Of a stretch of DNA of 64,000 nucleotides, positions 33,837-43,899 are shown one piece after another. Each line of letters starts with the position of its first letter. Positions within the stretch are counted from its first letter, which is position 1. The stretch spans positions 62,001 to 126,000 of the forward strand of contig JAFURF010000070.1 in the NCBI GenBank assembly GCA_017471965.1. Direction: 5' to 3'. Made by a program: the position numbers and the translations under genes. Source of the stretch: Bacteroidales bacterium (GTDB lineage: Bacteria; Bacteroidota; Bacteroidia; Bacteroidales; UBA932). The notes below the pieces were generated by a model. It was not told where the DNA came from and did no database searches. It worked only from the letters and a program-made list of their open reading frames with translations.

Positions 33837-34169
33837 TTAAGCGATCGCATTGATCTGAAGTTTTGAAAAATACTGACGGTGTCCGTTGAGTTTCTGGTAA
33901 CCCTTGCGACGCTTCTTCTTGAATACGAGGACCTTGTCGCCCTTCATTCCGTCATTGACGCCTCTCTCGGCTCTTCCGAGAACTGTTGCTGTTACCTTGA
34001 CACCATCTACGTAAGGTGCACCTACCTTTACTGTGCCATCTGCGTCAACGAGGAGTACCTTTGCGAACTCTACAGTCTCGCCTACCTCTGCCGCAAGGCG
34101 GTGTACGAAGATTTCCATACCAGCCTCTACCTTGAACTGCTGGCCTGCAATTTCTACGATTGCGTACAT
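33837..34169 (-). CDS. rplU: 50S ribosomal protein bL21
   Basis: This 110-residue protein starts [20 protein letters not shown] and has the conserved [16 protein letters not shown]-terminal RNA-binding region. It is paired with rpmA. The 100-bp stretch upstream contains a GTTGT-N5-ACAAC inverted repeat but no clear promoter. It may be read from the rpsU promoter. Confidence 0.97.
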   Translation of the reverse strand: MYAIVEIAGQQFKVEAGMEIFVHRLAAEVGETVEFAKVLLVDADGTVKVGAPYVDGVKVTATVLGRAERGVNDGMKGDKVLVFKKKRRKGYQKLNGHRQYFSKLQINAIA

Positions 34170-34269
34170 AAAAAACTTAAAATATTAAAAGTTTTAGACA
34201 GCAAGCGGTTGTTCGCGACAACTCTTTTCCATTGCTTGACAATCTCTGAATAATAATCTTCTTTTCTAA

Positions 34270-34464
34270 TTACTGCTCGTCCTGGAGCTGAAGATGCTGA
34301 ACGTAGATAGCCTTCTGCATCTGCATTCTCTTCTTAACTGACGGCTTAACGAAGTTCTTTCTTGCGCGGAGTTCACGGATTGCACCTGTCTTCTCGAACT
34401 TTCTCTTGAACTTCTTAAGAGCCTTCTCAATGCTCTCGCCATCCTTTACTGGAACTATAATCAT
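34270..34464 (-). CDS. rpsU: 30S ribosomal protein bS21
   Basis: This 64-residue basic protein starts MIIVPVKDGESIEKALKKFK, the canonical bS21 N-terminus. In Bacteroidota, bS21 helps occlude the 16S anti-Shine-Dalgarno, which is why most genes lack Shine-Dalgarno sequences. Its own mRNA here carries a very strong one (34472-34481), consistent with published autoregulation by bS21-deficient ribosomes. It is encoded directly upstream of rplU-rpmA. Confidence 0.97.
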   Translation of the reverse strand: MIIVPVKDGESIEKALKKFKRKFEKTGAIRELRARKNFVKPSVKKRMQMQKAIYVQHLQLQDEQ

Positions 34465-34471
34465 GTCTAAA

Positions 34472-34504
34472 TCACCTCCTTTTCATTATAGGGCTGCAAA
34501 GATA
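34472..34504 (-). promoter_or_regulatory. rpsU -7 element and exceptional Shine-Dalgarno
   Basis: On the minus strand TATCTTTG (34497-34504) is the -7 box, with CTTG 19 bp upstream. It is followed by AAGGAGGTGA (34472-34481), fully complementary to the 16S 3' end, 7 nt before the ATG. Its strength stands out against the other starts in this window. Confidence 0.8.
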
Positions 34505-34531
34505 GGCATAATATTTTAATTTCCAAGACTC

Positions 34532-35245
34532 CTATTTCGAATTTATCATATTTTTAAAGGTTTCCATCCCTTTGGTAGCCACATCCTTGATATGAGTCAG
34601 GCGGCTGTCGCGGACAGGCACGTCCTTAGGGTCAATAATATATATAGGGGTACCCGTTCTGGCATACCTGTAAAGTCCCGCTGCAGGATAGACCTGGAGG
34701 GAAGTGCCGACTATGAGAAGTACGTCGGCAGCCTCCACAGCATCGATTGCGGCATCGATCTTAGGGACAGCCTCACCGAACCATACTATATGAGGACGGA
34801 GCTGGGCCCCGTTCGGAGCAAGGTCTCCCACCTCCACCGAGCCGTTTCCTATATCGAATACGGTTTCCTCCGAGAATCCGTCCATCTCATTGCAGCAGTT
34901 CTCCGGACGCACCTTCGTGAGTTCTCCGTGGAGATGGATGATCCTAGTGCTTCCTGCCCTCTCATGAAGATTGTCCACATTCTGTGTCACGACCGTCACA
35001 TCGTATTCATCTTCCAGAGAGGCGATCGCAAGATGGGCCGCATTGGGCTTCACCTGCGCCAGCTGTGCCCTGCGGGCATTGTAGAAATCAAGGACCAGAG
35101 CCCTGTTCCTGTACCATCCTTCTATCGAGGCGACATCCTCTACATTATGATTCTCCCACAGTCCGTCGCTGTCACGGAACGTCGTGATTCCGCTCTCGGC
35201 ACTCACACCGGCGCCGGTCAGAACAGTTATCTTCCTCCTTGCCAT
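34532..35245 (-). CDS. Sir2-family NAD-dependent protein deacylase (sirtuin)
   Basis: This 237-residue enzyme has Rossmann motif GAGVSAESGITTFRD, QNVDNLH with the NAD/base-binding residues, and catalytic His in HLHGEL. The region that normally carries four zinc cysteines shows only adjacent cysteines (ENCCNEM) and no second pair before LRPHIVWFGE, so the zinc module seems incomplete. This may be normal for the Bacteroidota subgroup. The ATG at 35245 overlaps the ATPase stop by one base; a GTG one codon earlier is not needed. It likely deacylates lysines in cytosolic proteins. Confidence 0.9.
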   Translation of the reverse strand: MARRKITVLTGAGVSAESGITTFRDSDGLWENHNVEDVASIEGWYRNRALVLDFYNARRAQLAQVKPNAAHLAIASLEDEYDVTVVTQNVDNLHERAGSTRIIHLHGELTKVRPENCCNEMDGFSEETVFDIGNGSVEVGDLAPNGAQLRPHIVWFGEAVPKIDAAIDAVEAADVLLIVGTSLQVYPAAGLYRYARTGTPIYIIDPKDVPVRDSRLTHIKDVATKGMETFKNMINSK

Positions 35246-36399
35246 CACTGCTGAATTTCAAAATAATACTTGCTGATCCAATATTCAAAGAGCGGGTCGA
35301 GAATGACCGGCTCGTCCTTGTCGTTGAAGGTGATGATTTCCTTCTTGCGAAGGGCATCCTTCACTCTGCGGACATTCGCTGACGAATTAAGGCGATACCT
35401 CTCTATGACATCCGACGCACTGAACTTGACCACTCCGTCCAGAATCGCACGCATCAGGCTCAACTGATGGTCGGTAAGATCATTCACGAGCACATTGAAT
35501 CTGGGCTCATGCACCGCAATCACGGCATTCAGGGCATCTACCAGTATGGCCTCGTTGATGAAACCCTTGGACATGGAGTCACATACCGCAAAGAACTGGT
35601 TAAGATACCACATATGGGACCTGAAAAGTTTGCAGGCCCCGAGGGCAAGATCCCTCTCGATCACTTTTCCGCTGGAACGGAATCCTCTGATCACATGCTC
35701 TATGGCATCACGGTCATCTATCTGCTGAAGAGGCAGGTGGTTGACCTGGCGATAGAAGTACTTCTTCTCAGCGAAAATATATTTCATGGCATTGACCATG
35801 GAACCTGTGAATATGAAAGCCGATTTCGGAAGAGCCATCCTGTCCCTGTCCGCAAAAGCCTTCTCCATCGCGCCGAATATATCCTCAAAGGCATCGGCCA
35901 TCATGACATTCTGGAAATCCTTGACTATCACATAAAAAGGCATCCCCTTCTCCTGCGTTATCTGCTGCGGCAGATGCATCATCCTATATACGTCGTTGAA
36001 ATCCGGGTCCCAGTTCATGCACACGATGTCCTCCTTTGATGCGAACATGGCGTCATCAAAGACGAAGTGCGTGCCTTCAAGATGACGCTGTATCGCCGAC
36101 GCATAATCATATGGGGTTGAATATGCCGATCTCAGGACAGCACCGCCGAACTTCTTGAGGAAGTCTCTTCCGGTCCTCACATTGAAGACATTCACATATG
36201 CAACCATAAATGGCTTTCCGGCCGCCCTCATATTGAAAAGAGTCTGCTGTATGAGCGACAGTTTTCCTGTCTTCGGAGCATCATACAGGCAGACATGCTC
36301 ACCCGCATCCAGGAGATTCGCAAGAACTGAGCATTCTGTCTTCCTGCCGACGAAATTCTTACCGGTCACAGGATTGTCATAAACGAAAGGAGCATCCAT
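35245..36399 (-). CDS. AAA+ ATPase of the archaeal-ATPase-like family with C-terminal winged helix
   Basis: This 384-residue protein begins NPVTGKNFVGRKTE, the conserved lead into the P-loop of this family. The P-loop reads YDAPKTGKLSLIQ, where Leu follows the lysine instead of Ser/Thr, a departure from GxxxxGK[ST]. Walker B-like and sensor regions (FYVIVKDFQNV, SAFIFTGSM) follow. A C-terminal winged helix (FSASDVIERYRLNSSANVRRVKDAL) ends before the PD-(D/E)XK-less tail. Function of these Bacteroidota ATPases is not established. It is coupled to the sirtuin gene. Confidence 0.75.
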   Translation of the reverse strand: MDAPFVYDNPVTGKNFVGRKTECSVLANLLDAGEHVCLYDAPKTGKLSLIQQTLFNMRAAGKPFMVAYVNVFNVRTGRDFLKKFGGAVLRSAYSTPYDYASAIQRHLEGTHFVFDDAMFASKEDIVCMNWDPDFNDVYRMMHLPQQITQEKGMPFYVIVKDFQNVMMADAFEDIFGAMEKAFADRDRMALPKSAFIFTGSMVNAMKYIFAEKKYFYRQVNHLPLQQIDDRDAIEHVIRGFRSSGKVIERDLALGACKLFRSHMWYLNQFFAVCDSMSKGFINEAILVDALNAVIAVHEPRFNVLVNDLTDHQLSLMRAILDGVVKFSASDVIERYRLNSSANVRRVKDALRKKEIITFNDKDEPVILDPLFEYWISKYYFEIQQ

Positions 36400-36514
36400 A
36401 TCTTATCATCATTATTACAGCACAAAAATAGCATTATTCCTCATTTTATGGAAGAATTTGTGCAACAAAAATGTTAATGGACAAAGATTGAAGTTTTTTA
36501 TGTAAGTTTGTAAA

Positions 36515-39500
36515 ATGAATCCTGCATTACGAAGGCTTATAAGAATCCTATTATGGATAGCGGGGATCTGGGCCGCCCTGATCATTCTCATGGAAATTGT
36601 CCTGTCATCATCATTCATGACGGAGACCGTGCAGCGCATCGCTACGGAACATATCGACGGCGACCTTGATTTCGAAAGGATCTCGCTTTCAATGTTCAGA
36701 AAGTTTCCCGATGCCACACTGACCCTTGATGACTTCAGTCTGACTTACCCCGCCAAAAGATTCGACAGCATCGAGAAGGTGGGGCCTCAAGGGCATCTGC
36801 TTTACAGCGGCTGCGGAAGCGATGCGGATACTCTGGCATCTTTCAGGCATTTCTCTGCAAGTGTGAACATATGGGCGCTCCTGGCAGGCAAGATCAGCAT
36901 AACAGACGTAGAACTTGCAGGTCCGAGAATATTCGCACACATGTACTCTGACGGCAGGGCCAACTGGGACATATTCTCAAATACGGCAGATACCGCTATG
37001 CAGGAGGACACATCCGCTGCCGGTCTGCCGAAGATCGACATCGGCAGGATCAGACTGACGGACAGGCCGCACATCGTGTATACAGACAGCAGGGACACCA
37101 TATTCGCGATGATCGGTATCAGAAAGGCAGGCTTTGACGGCAGACTGACTACAGGGAAAGCATCCAGGAACCGTATCGGTCTGACTGTAGACAGCATGTT
37201 CGTTGCCGGCAGGATGGCCGCCGACACCATAGCGCTCGGACTTGACATGCTCCATATCCATGAGCACCGCAACCATATCGACTTCAACGCCACTGCAAAG
37301 GCACTCGCAGCGACCAGGCATTTCGGAAGAATAAACGTCCCTATCGGCCTCAGCGGCACCTTACACTTCCCGAAAGACTCCGTTCCGGCACTTGCAGTCC
37401 ATGGATTCAATGCAGTGATCGCAGCCATTCCGTTCAAAGGAGAGGCTGCTCTGCGTTTTCACCAGGGAAGGACCGAAATCGACGGGACTCTCTCCGTAAC
37501 AGAATGCAAGGTGGACGACCTTATCGGAAAGTTCATCAGAAACTTCATCCCTGAGGCGGAAAAGATCAGTACAGATGCAGTCATAGGCATGGAAGCGACC
37601 TGCAAAGGCGACTTCATACATGAGACAGGAAAACTCCCTGCATTCAGAGTGGACATTTCACTTCCCGAATCCAGGATAACCCACAAGGAAATCGGAGAGG
37701 ATATCCGTCTGGCTCTGGACGCCTCTCTCTCCAACACCAGGAGAGGAGCATTCAACATTACGGTAAACGACGTGGCGGTCAGGACGACAGGTCTGAGATT
37801 CAGTGCGTTCGGAGGATTCATGGACATGCTGTCCGACGATCCGCAGATCAACCTTGACGGTACCATATCGGCATCCCTCGACTCATTGATGCGCTTTCTG
37901 CCGGACAGCACCGACCTTATCGCCCAAGGGCGGCTGGATGCGGGAATAAGCGGCTCGGCAAGACTGTCCCAACTCAGCATATACACATTCTCGCAGTCAA
38001 GCCTCAAGGGCAATGCCGTCAGCGACAGCATCATAATCAGGTCACCTGGAGACAGTCTGGACATATCCATAAAAGCCCTTGAACTAGGGCTTGGGCCGGA
38101 AACGGCAGTTTCCAGAATAGACTCCACACAGTCGTTCCGCCTCATGGGCATAAGCGGTTCCATCGGCAGCATTGATGCAGAATACAGGAAAAGCCTGGCA
38201 ATCAAAGGAGAGAAACTGCATCTTTCTGCCAAAAACTCCTCTGCGGGGACGGACAAAGGCAAGATCAACAGGCTGGGAGGAAGGATAAGTGCAGACAAAC
38301 TTGCCATAACGGACGCTTCCGGAACAAGCATAAGCATCGACCAGACACAGAACGGATTCCAGATGATACCGAAAAGGGACAACCCTAAGGTTCCCGTCCT
38401 GTCATTGACCAGCGGCAACAAACGCATCACTCTGGCGACAGATGTGAACAGAGCGATTCTTACCGATGCTTCTGTAAAGGCCAGCGCGGCAATGAATTCC
38501 ATCGAACGCATGCAGATGCGCAAAGAACGTCTGGACTCTCTCCAAAGAGTTTATCCTGACATACCACGCGACTCTCTGATGAGACACGCCATGCGGAACA
38601 GACCGGCAAGAGAGGTACAGGAATGGATGAAGGAGGAGGACTTCCGGAAGAGGGACATCAACATCACTCTGGACCAGAGCATTGCGAAATATTTCCGGGA
38701 ATGGGATATGAACGGGTCCGTGAATATACGTACAGGCATCATAATGACTCCTTATTTCCCTCTCAGAAACATTCTCAGAGGATGCGCGGTCACATTCGAC
38801 AACGACAGGATAGGCATAGACAGCATCAAGGTACTCACTGGTAATTCCAGCGTCATGGCCAAAGGAGAACTCACAGGACTGAGAAGAGCCCTTACGGCAA
38901 GGAACGCTTCTTCAGCGGTGATGAATCTGAAGATAGGCCTCAGCACAGACAAAATGAATGCAAACGAAATACTGACGGCATACAGTGCAGGCTCAAACTT
39001 CAACCCTGATGACTCACGCGAAGAAATGTCCGGTGCGACCAACGCCGAATTCCTGCAGATGGTGGTAAGTGACACATCTGATGTCGACGAAAACATCCGG
39101 CTCCTGGTCATACCGGCAAACCTCAATGCCGACATATCGGTACAAGGCAAGGAGATCAGATACTCAGACCTCCTGATTTCCGACCTGAATGCAGCCCTGA
39201 AGATGAAGGAAAGATGCGTACAGATCACAAATACATCTGCCATATCCAACATAGGCGACGTCAGTTTCGAAGGCTTCTATGCAACGCGCTCGAAAAAGGA
39301 CATCCGCGCAGGATTCAACTTTGACTTCAAGGACATAACGGCAGAAAAGGCAATAGACCTCATGCCGGATGTGGACACGATAATGCCTCTGCTAAAATCC
39401 TTCGCCGGCCAGTTGAACTGCAACATAGCGGCTACAGCGAGTCTGGACACCAACATGAACATCATCACCCCATCCATAAACGGAGTATTGAGGATAAGCG

Positions 39501-40102
39501 GCGACGACCTTACGATAAGGAACAGCGACATGTTCACCTCTCTGGCGAAGAAACTCCACTTCAGCGACAGCAAGGTCGGCAAGATAAAGCAGATGACCGT
39601 AGAAGGAGTGATCATGGATAATGTGCTGGAGGTGTTCCCGTTCGTCCTCAAGATGGACAGATACACACTTGCCCTCAGCGGAAAGCAAAACCTCGACCTT
39701 TCATACAGATACCATGCGTCATTGATCAGGTCTCCGATGCTTGTCAAGGTAGGAGTAGACATCTACGGTCAGGATTTCGACAACATGAAGTTCAAGATCG
39801 GAAAGCCGAAATACAGGAATGAGAATGTGCCTGTATTCACAACTGTCATCGACGAGACAAGAATAAACCTCGCCGAATCCATCAGGAACATATTTGCCAA
39901 AGGCGTGGAAGCTGCCGTAAATGAAAACGAACGTCAGGAAGCCATCACCGGACTCAAGCAGGAGATCGGATATGTAAATGCCGTAGACCAGGATCTTGAA
40001 GAACTGAGTTCGGAAGAGCAGAAACTCATTGAAGAATCACAGGAAACAGATATCAACGAATCATCAAACACCCAACAGGATGAACAGTCAGGAATATATT
40101 GA
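36515..40102 (+). CDS. AsmA-family envelope protein
   Basis: This 1195-residue protein has an N-terminal membrane helix (residues about 8-30, LIRILLWIAGIWAALIILME) and a long periplasmic region rich in beta strands. AsmA-like N- and C-terminal domains (FRKFPDATLTLDDFSL near residue 60; DDLTIRNSDMFTSLAKKLHF near residue 1000) fit bridge-like lipid-transfer proteins between inner and outer membrane. A coiled, acidic C-terminus follows. A TAAGTTTG just before the ATG could be a -7 box with an almost leaderless transcript. The last 23 bp overlap prmA. Confidence 0.85.
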   Translation: MNPALRRLIRILLWIAGIWAALIILMEIVLSSSFMTETVQRIATEHIDGDLDFERISLSMFRKFPDATLTLDDFSLTYPAKRFDSIEKVGPQGHLLYSGCGSDADTLASFRHFSASVNIWALLAGKISITDVELAGPRIFAHMYSDGRANWDIFSNTADTAMQEDTSAAGLPKIDIGRIRLTDRPHIVYTDSRDTIFAMIGIRKAGFDGRLTTGKASRNRIGLTVDSMFVAGRMAADTIALGLDMLHIHEHRNHIDFNATAKALAATRHFGRINVPIGLSGTLHFPKDSVPALAVHGFNAVIAAIPFKGEAALRFHQGRTEIDGTLSVTECKVDDLIGKFIRNFIPEAEKISTDAVIGMEATCKGDFIHETGKLPAFRVDISLPESRITHKEIGEDIRLALDASLSNTRRGAFNITVNDVAVRTTGLRFSAFGGFMDMLSDDPQINLDGTISASLDSLMRFLPDSTDLIAQGRLDAGISGSARLSQLSIYTFSQSSLKGNAVSDSIIIRSPGDSLDISIKALELGLGPETAVSRIDSTQSFRLMGISGSIGSIDAEYRKSLAIKGEKLHLSAKNSSAGTDKGKINRLGGRISADKLAITDASGTSISIDQTQNGFQMIPKRDNPKVPVLSLTSGNKRITLATDVNRAILTDASVKASAAMNSIERMQMRKERLDSLQRVYPDIPRDSLMRHAMRNRPAREVQEWMKEEDFRKRDINITLDQSIAKYFREWDMNGSVNIRTGIIMTPYFPLRNILRGCAVTFDNDRIGIDSIKVLTGNSSVMAKGELTGLRRALTARNASSAVMNLKIGLSTDKMNANEILTAYSAGSNFNPDDSREEMSGATNAEFLQMVVSDTSDVDENIRLLVIPANLNADISVQGKEIRYSDLLISDLNAALKMKERCVQITNTSAISNIGDVSFEGFYATRSKKDIRAGFNFDFKDITAEKAIDLMPDVDTIMPLLKSFAGQLNCNIAATASLDTNMNIITPSINGVLRISGDDLTIRNSDMFTSLAKKLHFSDSKVGKIKQMTVEGVIMDNVLEVFPFVLKMDRYTLALSGKQNLDLSYRYHASLIRSPMLVKVGVDIYGQDFDNMKFKIGKPKYRNENVPVFTTVIDETRINLAESIRNIFAKGVEAAVNENERQEAITGLKQEIGYVNAVDQDLEELSSEEQKLIEESQETDINESSNTQQDEQSGIY

Positions 40103-40934
40103 AGTCGCTGTAAAGATAACGCCCTACAGCGAAGAAAATGCAGAAATAGTGACTGCAGAAGTCAGCGAACTCCCGTTTGAATCATTCAGCAGCGAAGATC
40201 CCTTTCTCAAATGCTACATTCAGAAGGACCTCTATGATGCACACGCACTCAAGATCGTGCTGAGCGGACTTGAAGGAATGGGATTCGATGTCGAATTCAA
40301 CGCCACCCTCGTCCCGCCTGTCAATTGGAATGCAGTATGGGAAAGCCAGTTCCCTCCTATAGTAGTCGACGACAGGTGCACCATCAAGGCATCTTTCCAC
40401 GAAGCGCTCAAACGTACAAGATTCAACATCACCATCGACCCTAAGATGGCCTTCGGCACAGGTCACCATCAGACCACATACATGATGTGCCGCGCCCTCC
40501 TTCAGAACGAAGAGGCAGTAAAGGGGAAAGTCGTCATGGATATGGGATGCGGGACAGCGGTCCTCGCCATACTTGCGGCAAAGATGAAGGCAGCAAAGGT
40601 CTATGGCATCGACATAGATGCGATAGCGGCAATATCGGCATATGACAACGCCCGCCTCAACAAGGTCGGCACCCGTATCGAGACATACTGCGGCGACGCC
40701 TCACTCCTTCAGAGAAACACCTACGACGTGCTTCTGGCCAACATCAACCGGAACATCCTCCTTCAGGACATACCGACCTATGCGCTTTCGCTCCACAAAG
40801 GCGGACTCCTGTTCGTGAGCGGATTCTATGTGGAAGACATGCCTATGATCATCGGAATGGCCCAGAACTCAGGCCTCACCTACGTGAGTCACGACTCCAT
40901 CGACAACTGGTGCTGCATCAAATTCTCACGCTGA
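40080..40934 (+). CDS. prmA: ribosomal protein L11 methyltransferase
   Basis: This 284-residue SAM-dependent enzyme methylates ribosomal protein uL11. The SAM motif VMDMGCGTAVLAILAAKM and the family signature MAFGTGHHQTTYMM are present, with LLANINRNILLQD as motif IV. I start at ATG 40080 (MNSQEYIEV) inside the asmA-like gene's end; the earlier in-frame ATG at 40029 lies deeper in that gene and adds a non-conserved leader. Confidence 0.93.
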   Translation: MNSQEYIEVAVKITPYSEENAEIVTAEVSELPFESFSSEDPFLKCYIQKDLYDAHALKIVLSGLEGMGFDVEFNATLVPPVNWNAVWESQFPPIVVDDRCTIKASFHEALKRTRFNITIDPKMAFGTGHHQTTYMMCRALLQNEEAVKGKVVMDMGCGTAVLAILAAKMKAAKVYGIDIDAIAAISAYDNARLNKVGTRIETYCGDASLLQRNTYDVLLANINRNILLQDIPTYALSLHKGGLLFVSGFYVEDMPMIIGMAQNSGLTYVSHDSIDNWCCIKFSR

Positions 40935-40982
40935 CATTACCCTCAGAAACTTCATCCCCGCGTTCAGCGATGGGACTATATA

Positions 40983-41052
40983 AAACGGTTTACGGTATTC
41001 TCCTGAAGCATTTCCCTTGTTTTCTGCTTCATGAGAATACCGTAAACCGTTT
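40983..41052. terminator. very long hairpin between convergent prmA and infB
   Basis: Arms 40983-41002 and 41033-41052 are perfect 20-bp complements. After one mismatch the stem continues with GAAGCA/TGCTTC (7 bp in all), and the loop is 14 nt. It probably terminates both genes, but flanking T runs are short and the stem is much longer than usual. Confidence 0.75.
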
Positions 41053-41064
41053 ACTCAAAAGGTC

Positions 41065-43881
41065 CTAGAGCGTCCTTTTGATCTCTTCAATAGTATAAGC
41101 CTCGACTACATCACCCACCTTGATGTCATTGTAGCCCTGGATGTTAAGACCGCAGTCCATACCAGTCAGAACCTCCTTGACATCATCCTTGAACCTCTTC
41201 AGAGATCCGAGTTCACCGGTATAGACAACGATACCGTCGCGGATCACGCGCACCTTCGCGCTCCTCTGAAGTTTACCCTCACGGACAATACATCCTGCAA
41301 TGGTACCCACCTTGGAGATCTTGAATGTCTCCTGAACCTCAGCAGTTGCGGTGACAACCTCCTTCTGCTCAGGCTCAAGCATACCTTCGATACCGCTCTT
41401 GAGTTCGTTGATACAGTCGTAGATGACAGAGTAGAGACGGATCTCGATCTCTTCCTTCTCAGCAAGTTTACGCGCAGAAGGCATAGGACGCACCTGGAAG
41501 CCGATGATGATGGCATCCGAAGCAGCCGCCAGAAGGATATCCGACTCCGAAATGGCTCCCACAGCCTTGTGGATCACATTCACGCGAACCTCCTCTGTAG
41601 AGAGTTTGATGATAGAATCCGAAAGCGCCTCGACAGAACCGTCCACGTCTCCCTTGACGATGACATTGAGTTCCTTGAAGTTTCCGATGGCGATACGACG
41701 TCCTATCTCCTCGAGAGTCATGTGCTTCTGGGTCTTGATGCCCTGGATACGGATAAGTTGCTCACGCTTGTTGGCGATATCCTTGGCCTCCTTCTCGTCA
41801 GCCATGACAACGAAGGTCTCACCGGCGGTAGGAGCACCGTTCAGACCGAGAACAGACACAGGTGTAGAAGGGCCGGCCTCGTTCACCTTCTGTCCACGCT
41901 CGTTGAACATAGCCTTTACCTTGCCTGTATAGCATCCTGAAAGCATCACATCTCCGACACGGAGAGTTCCGTTCTGAACGAGAATGGTAGCAAGGTAACC
42001 CCTTCCCTTGTCAAGAGAAGACTCGATCACAGCACCGGAAGCCCTCTTGTTAGGGTTGGCCTTGAGTTCGAGCATCTCGGCCTCGAGAAGAACCTTCTCA
42101 AGAAGAAGTTCAACATTTATACCCTTCTTGGCGGATATCTCCTGACACTGGAACTTTCCTCCCCAGTCCTCTACGAGGATATTCATGTTGGAAAGTTGCT
42201 CGCGGATCTTGTCCGGGTTTGCGCCCGGCTTGTCAATCTTGTTGATAGCAAACACCATAGGAACACCGGCTGCCTGAGCGTGATTGATAGCCTCGACCGT
42301 CTGCGGCATTATCGCATCGTCGGCTGCAACTATGATGATGGCGAGGTCGGTCATCTTCGCTCCACGGGCACGCATGGCCGTAAACGCCTCGTGGCCAGGA
42401 GTATCAAGGAAGGTGATACGCTGTCCGTCAGGAAGTTTCACATTATATGCACCGATGTGCTGAGTGATACCTCCCGCCTCACCTGCGATCACATTGGCCT
42501 TACGTATATGGTCGAGCAGGGATGTCTTACCATGATCGACATGTCCCATCACGGTGATTACCGGCGGACGTGGGAGAAGATCTTCCTCCGTATCCTCAGA
42601 CTCACCCTGTGCAATGGCATCGGTGAGGTTGGCTGTAACGAATTCCACCTCATAGCCGAACTCCTCTGCAACAAGGACGAGAGTCTCGGCATCAAGACGC
42701 TGGTTGATGGACACCATCATTCCAAGGCTCATGCAGGCTCCGATGACCTTTGTAACCGGAGTATTGTTCATAAGGGTCGCAAGATCGTTTACAGTCACGA
42801 ACTCGGTCACCTTGAGCACCTTCTGCTCCATTTCCTGCATCTCCATCTCCTCCTGCATCCTCTGCGATGCGAGTTCCCTCTTCTCCTTTCTATGCTTTGC
42901 TCCGAAATTACCCTTCTTGTTCTCGTTCATGCGGGCGTAAGTCTCCTTGATCTGCTTCTGGATCTCCTTCTGCATCTCTTCCTGCTCCGCCTCGGTCATA
43001 GGCTTGAACTTGTCGCCACCGCGGTCACGACGGCTCTTCTTATCCTTCTTACCGGCATTCTGCGCAGGAACATTTCCTGCAGCCTTGCCGCCGTTGTTCT
43101 TGTTCTTGTCCTTCTTGCTGGCATTGTTTGAGGCATCGACCTTGGTAACATCCACCTTCTGGCTCGCACCCTTCTCGATCCTGTCTCTCTTCTTCTTTTT
43201 CTTCTTCTTGTCAAACTGCGAGAGATCGATCTTGTCCACGACCTTAGGTCCCGCCAGTCTCTCCACTTCTATCTTCACCTCACGTGGCTCAGAAGGTCTT
43301 GCCGGCTCTTCCGCTGGGGTCGGGGCGGGAGCAGGCTTCTCCTCCACGATAGGGGCAGGAGCCTTCACAGGCTCTTCTTCCGGTACAGGGACCGGCTCCG
43401 GCTCATTCTCCTGCGCTGGCGCAGGTACAGGTTCCGGTGCTGGAGCAGCAACCGGTGCTGAAGCCTTCTTCTCGAACTTCGAGAGGTCGATCTTGTCTAT
43501 CACCTTAGGACCGGCTGTCTGTACAGGTTCTTCCTTAGGTTCAGGTTTAACCTCAGCAGGACGCTCTTCCTTGGCAGGCTCGACATTGAGCACATTGCTC
43601 TTTATGACGACCTCCCTTTCAGGAGCCTCCTCTTCCTGACCCGGCTTCTTCTTGGAGCCCATCTCGATGATTTCCTTCAACTTGATGGTCACCTTTTCCG
43701 AGTCCTTCTTAAGTTTCTGGTCTTCACCGAACTTTGCCTCGATAGCCGGCAGATATTCATCCGATATCTTTGCATTCGGATTCATATCCACATTGGCTCC
43801 CTTCTCGTTGAGGAAATCAACAAGTCTGGCAAGTCCGATGCTGAATTGCTTTGTAAGTTTACTTAATCTTATTTCTGCCAT
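41065..43881 (-). CDS. infB: translation initiation factor IF-2
   Basis: This 938-residue GTPase positions initiator tRNA. An N-terminal IF2-N domain (residues 1-60) is followed by a long Pro/Ala/Glu- and Lys-rich linker (about 70-320), in which a [19 protein letters not shown] motif occurs twice. The G domain starts near residue 445 ([15 protein letters not shown], with DTPGHEAF and NKID), and C-terminal domains II-IV follow. It is full length. It is the third gene of rimP-nusA-infB and lies 18 bp after nusA. Confidence 0.97.
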   Translation of the reverse strand: MAEIRLSKLTKQFSIGLARLVDFLNEKGANVDMNPNAKISDEYLPAIEAKFGEDQKLKKDSEKVTIKLKEIIEMGSKKKPGQEEEAPEREVVIKSNVLNVEPAKEERPAEVKPEPKEEPVQTAGPKVIDKIDLSKFEKKASAPVAAPAPEPVPAPAQENEPEPVPVPEEEPVKAPAPIVEEKPAPAPTPAEEPARPSEPREVKIEVERLAGPKVVDKIDLSQFDKKKKKKKRDRIEKGASQKVDVTKVDASNNASKKDKNKNNGGKAAGNVPAQNAGKKDKKSRRDRGGDKFKPMTEAEQEEMQKEIQKQIKETYARMNENKKGNFGAKHRKEKRELASQRMQEEMEMQEMEQKVLKVTEFVTVNDLATLMNNTPVTKVIGACMSLGMMVSINQRLDAETLVLVAEEFGYEVEFVTANLTDAIAQGESEDTEEDLLPRPPVITVMGHVDHGKTSLLDHIRKANVIAGEAGGITQHIGAYNVKLPDGQRITFLDTPGHEAFTAMRARGAKMTDLAIIIVAADDAIMPQTVEAINHAQAAGVPMVFAINKIDKPGANPDKIREQLSNMNILVEDWGGKFQCQEISAKKGINVELLLEKVLLEAEMLELKANPNKRASGAVIESSLDKGRGYLATILVQNGTLRVGDVMLSGCYTGKVKAMFNERGQKVNEAGPSTPVSVLGLNGAPTAGETFVVMADEKEAKDIANKREQLIRIQGIKTQKHMTLEEIGRRIAIGNFKELNVIVKGDVDGSVEALSDSIIKLSTEEVRVNVIHKAVGAISESDILLAAASDAIIIGFQVRPMPSARKLAEKEEIEIRLYSVIYDCINELKSGIEGMLEPEQKEVVTATAEVQETFKISKVGTIAGCIVREGKLQRSAKVRVIRDGIVVYTGELGSLKRFKDDVKEVLTGMDCGLNIQGYNDIKVGDVVEAYTIEEIKRTL

Positions 43882-43899
43882 ATATTACCCCCTTAAATA

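Noticed and set aside
34170..34269. possible tRNA or small RNA between rplU and rpsU
   Set aside because: Only a short GTTGT/ACAAC palindrome; no cloverleaf or terminator could be drawn.
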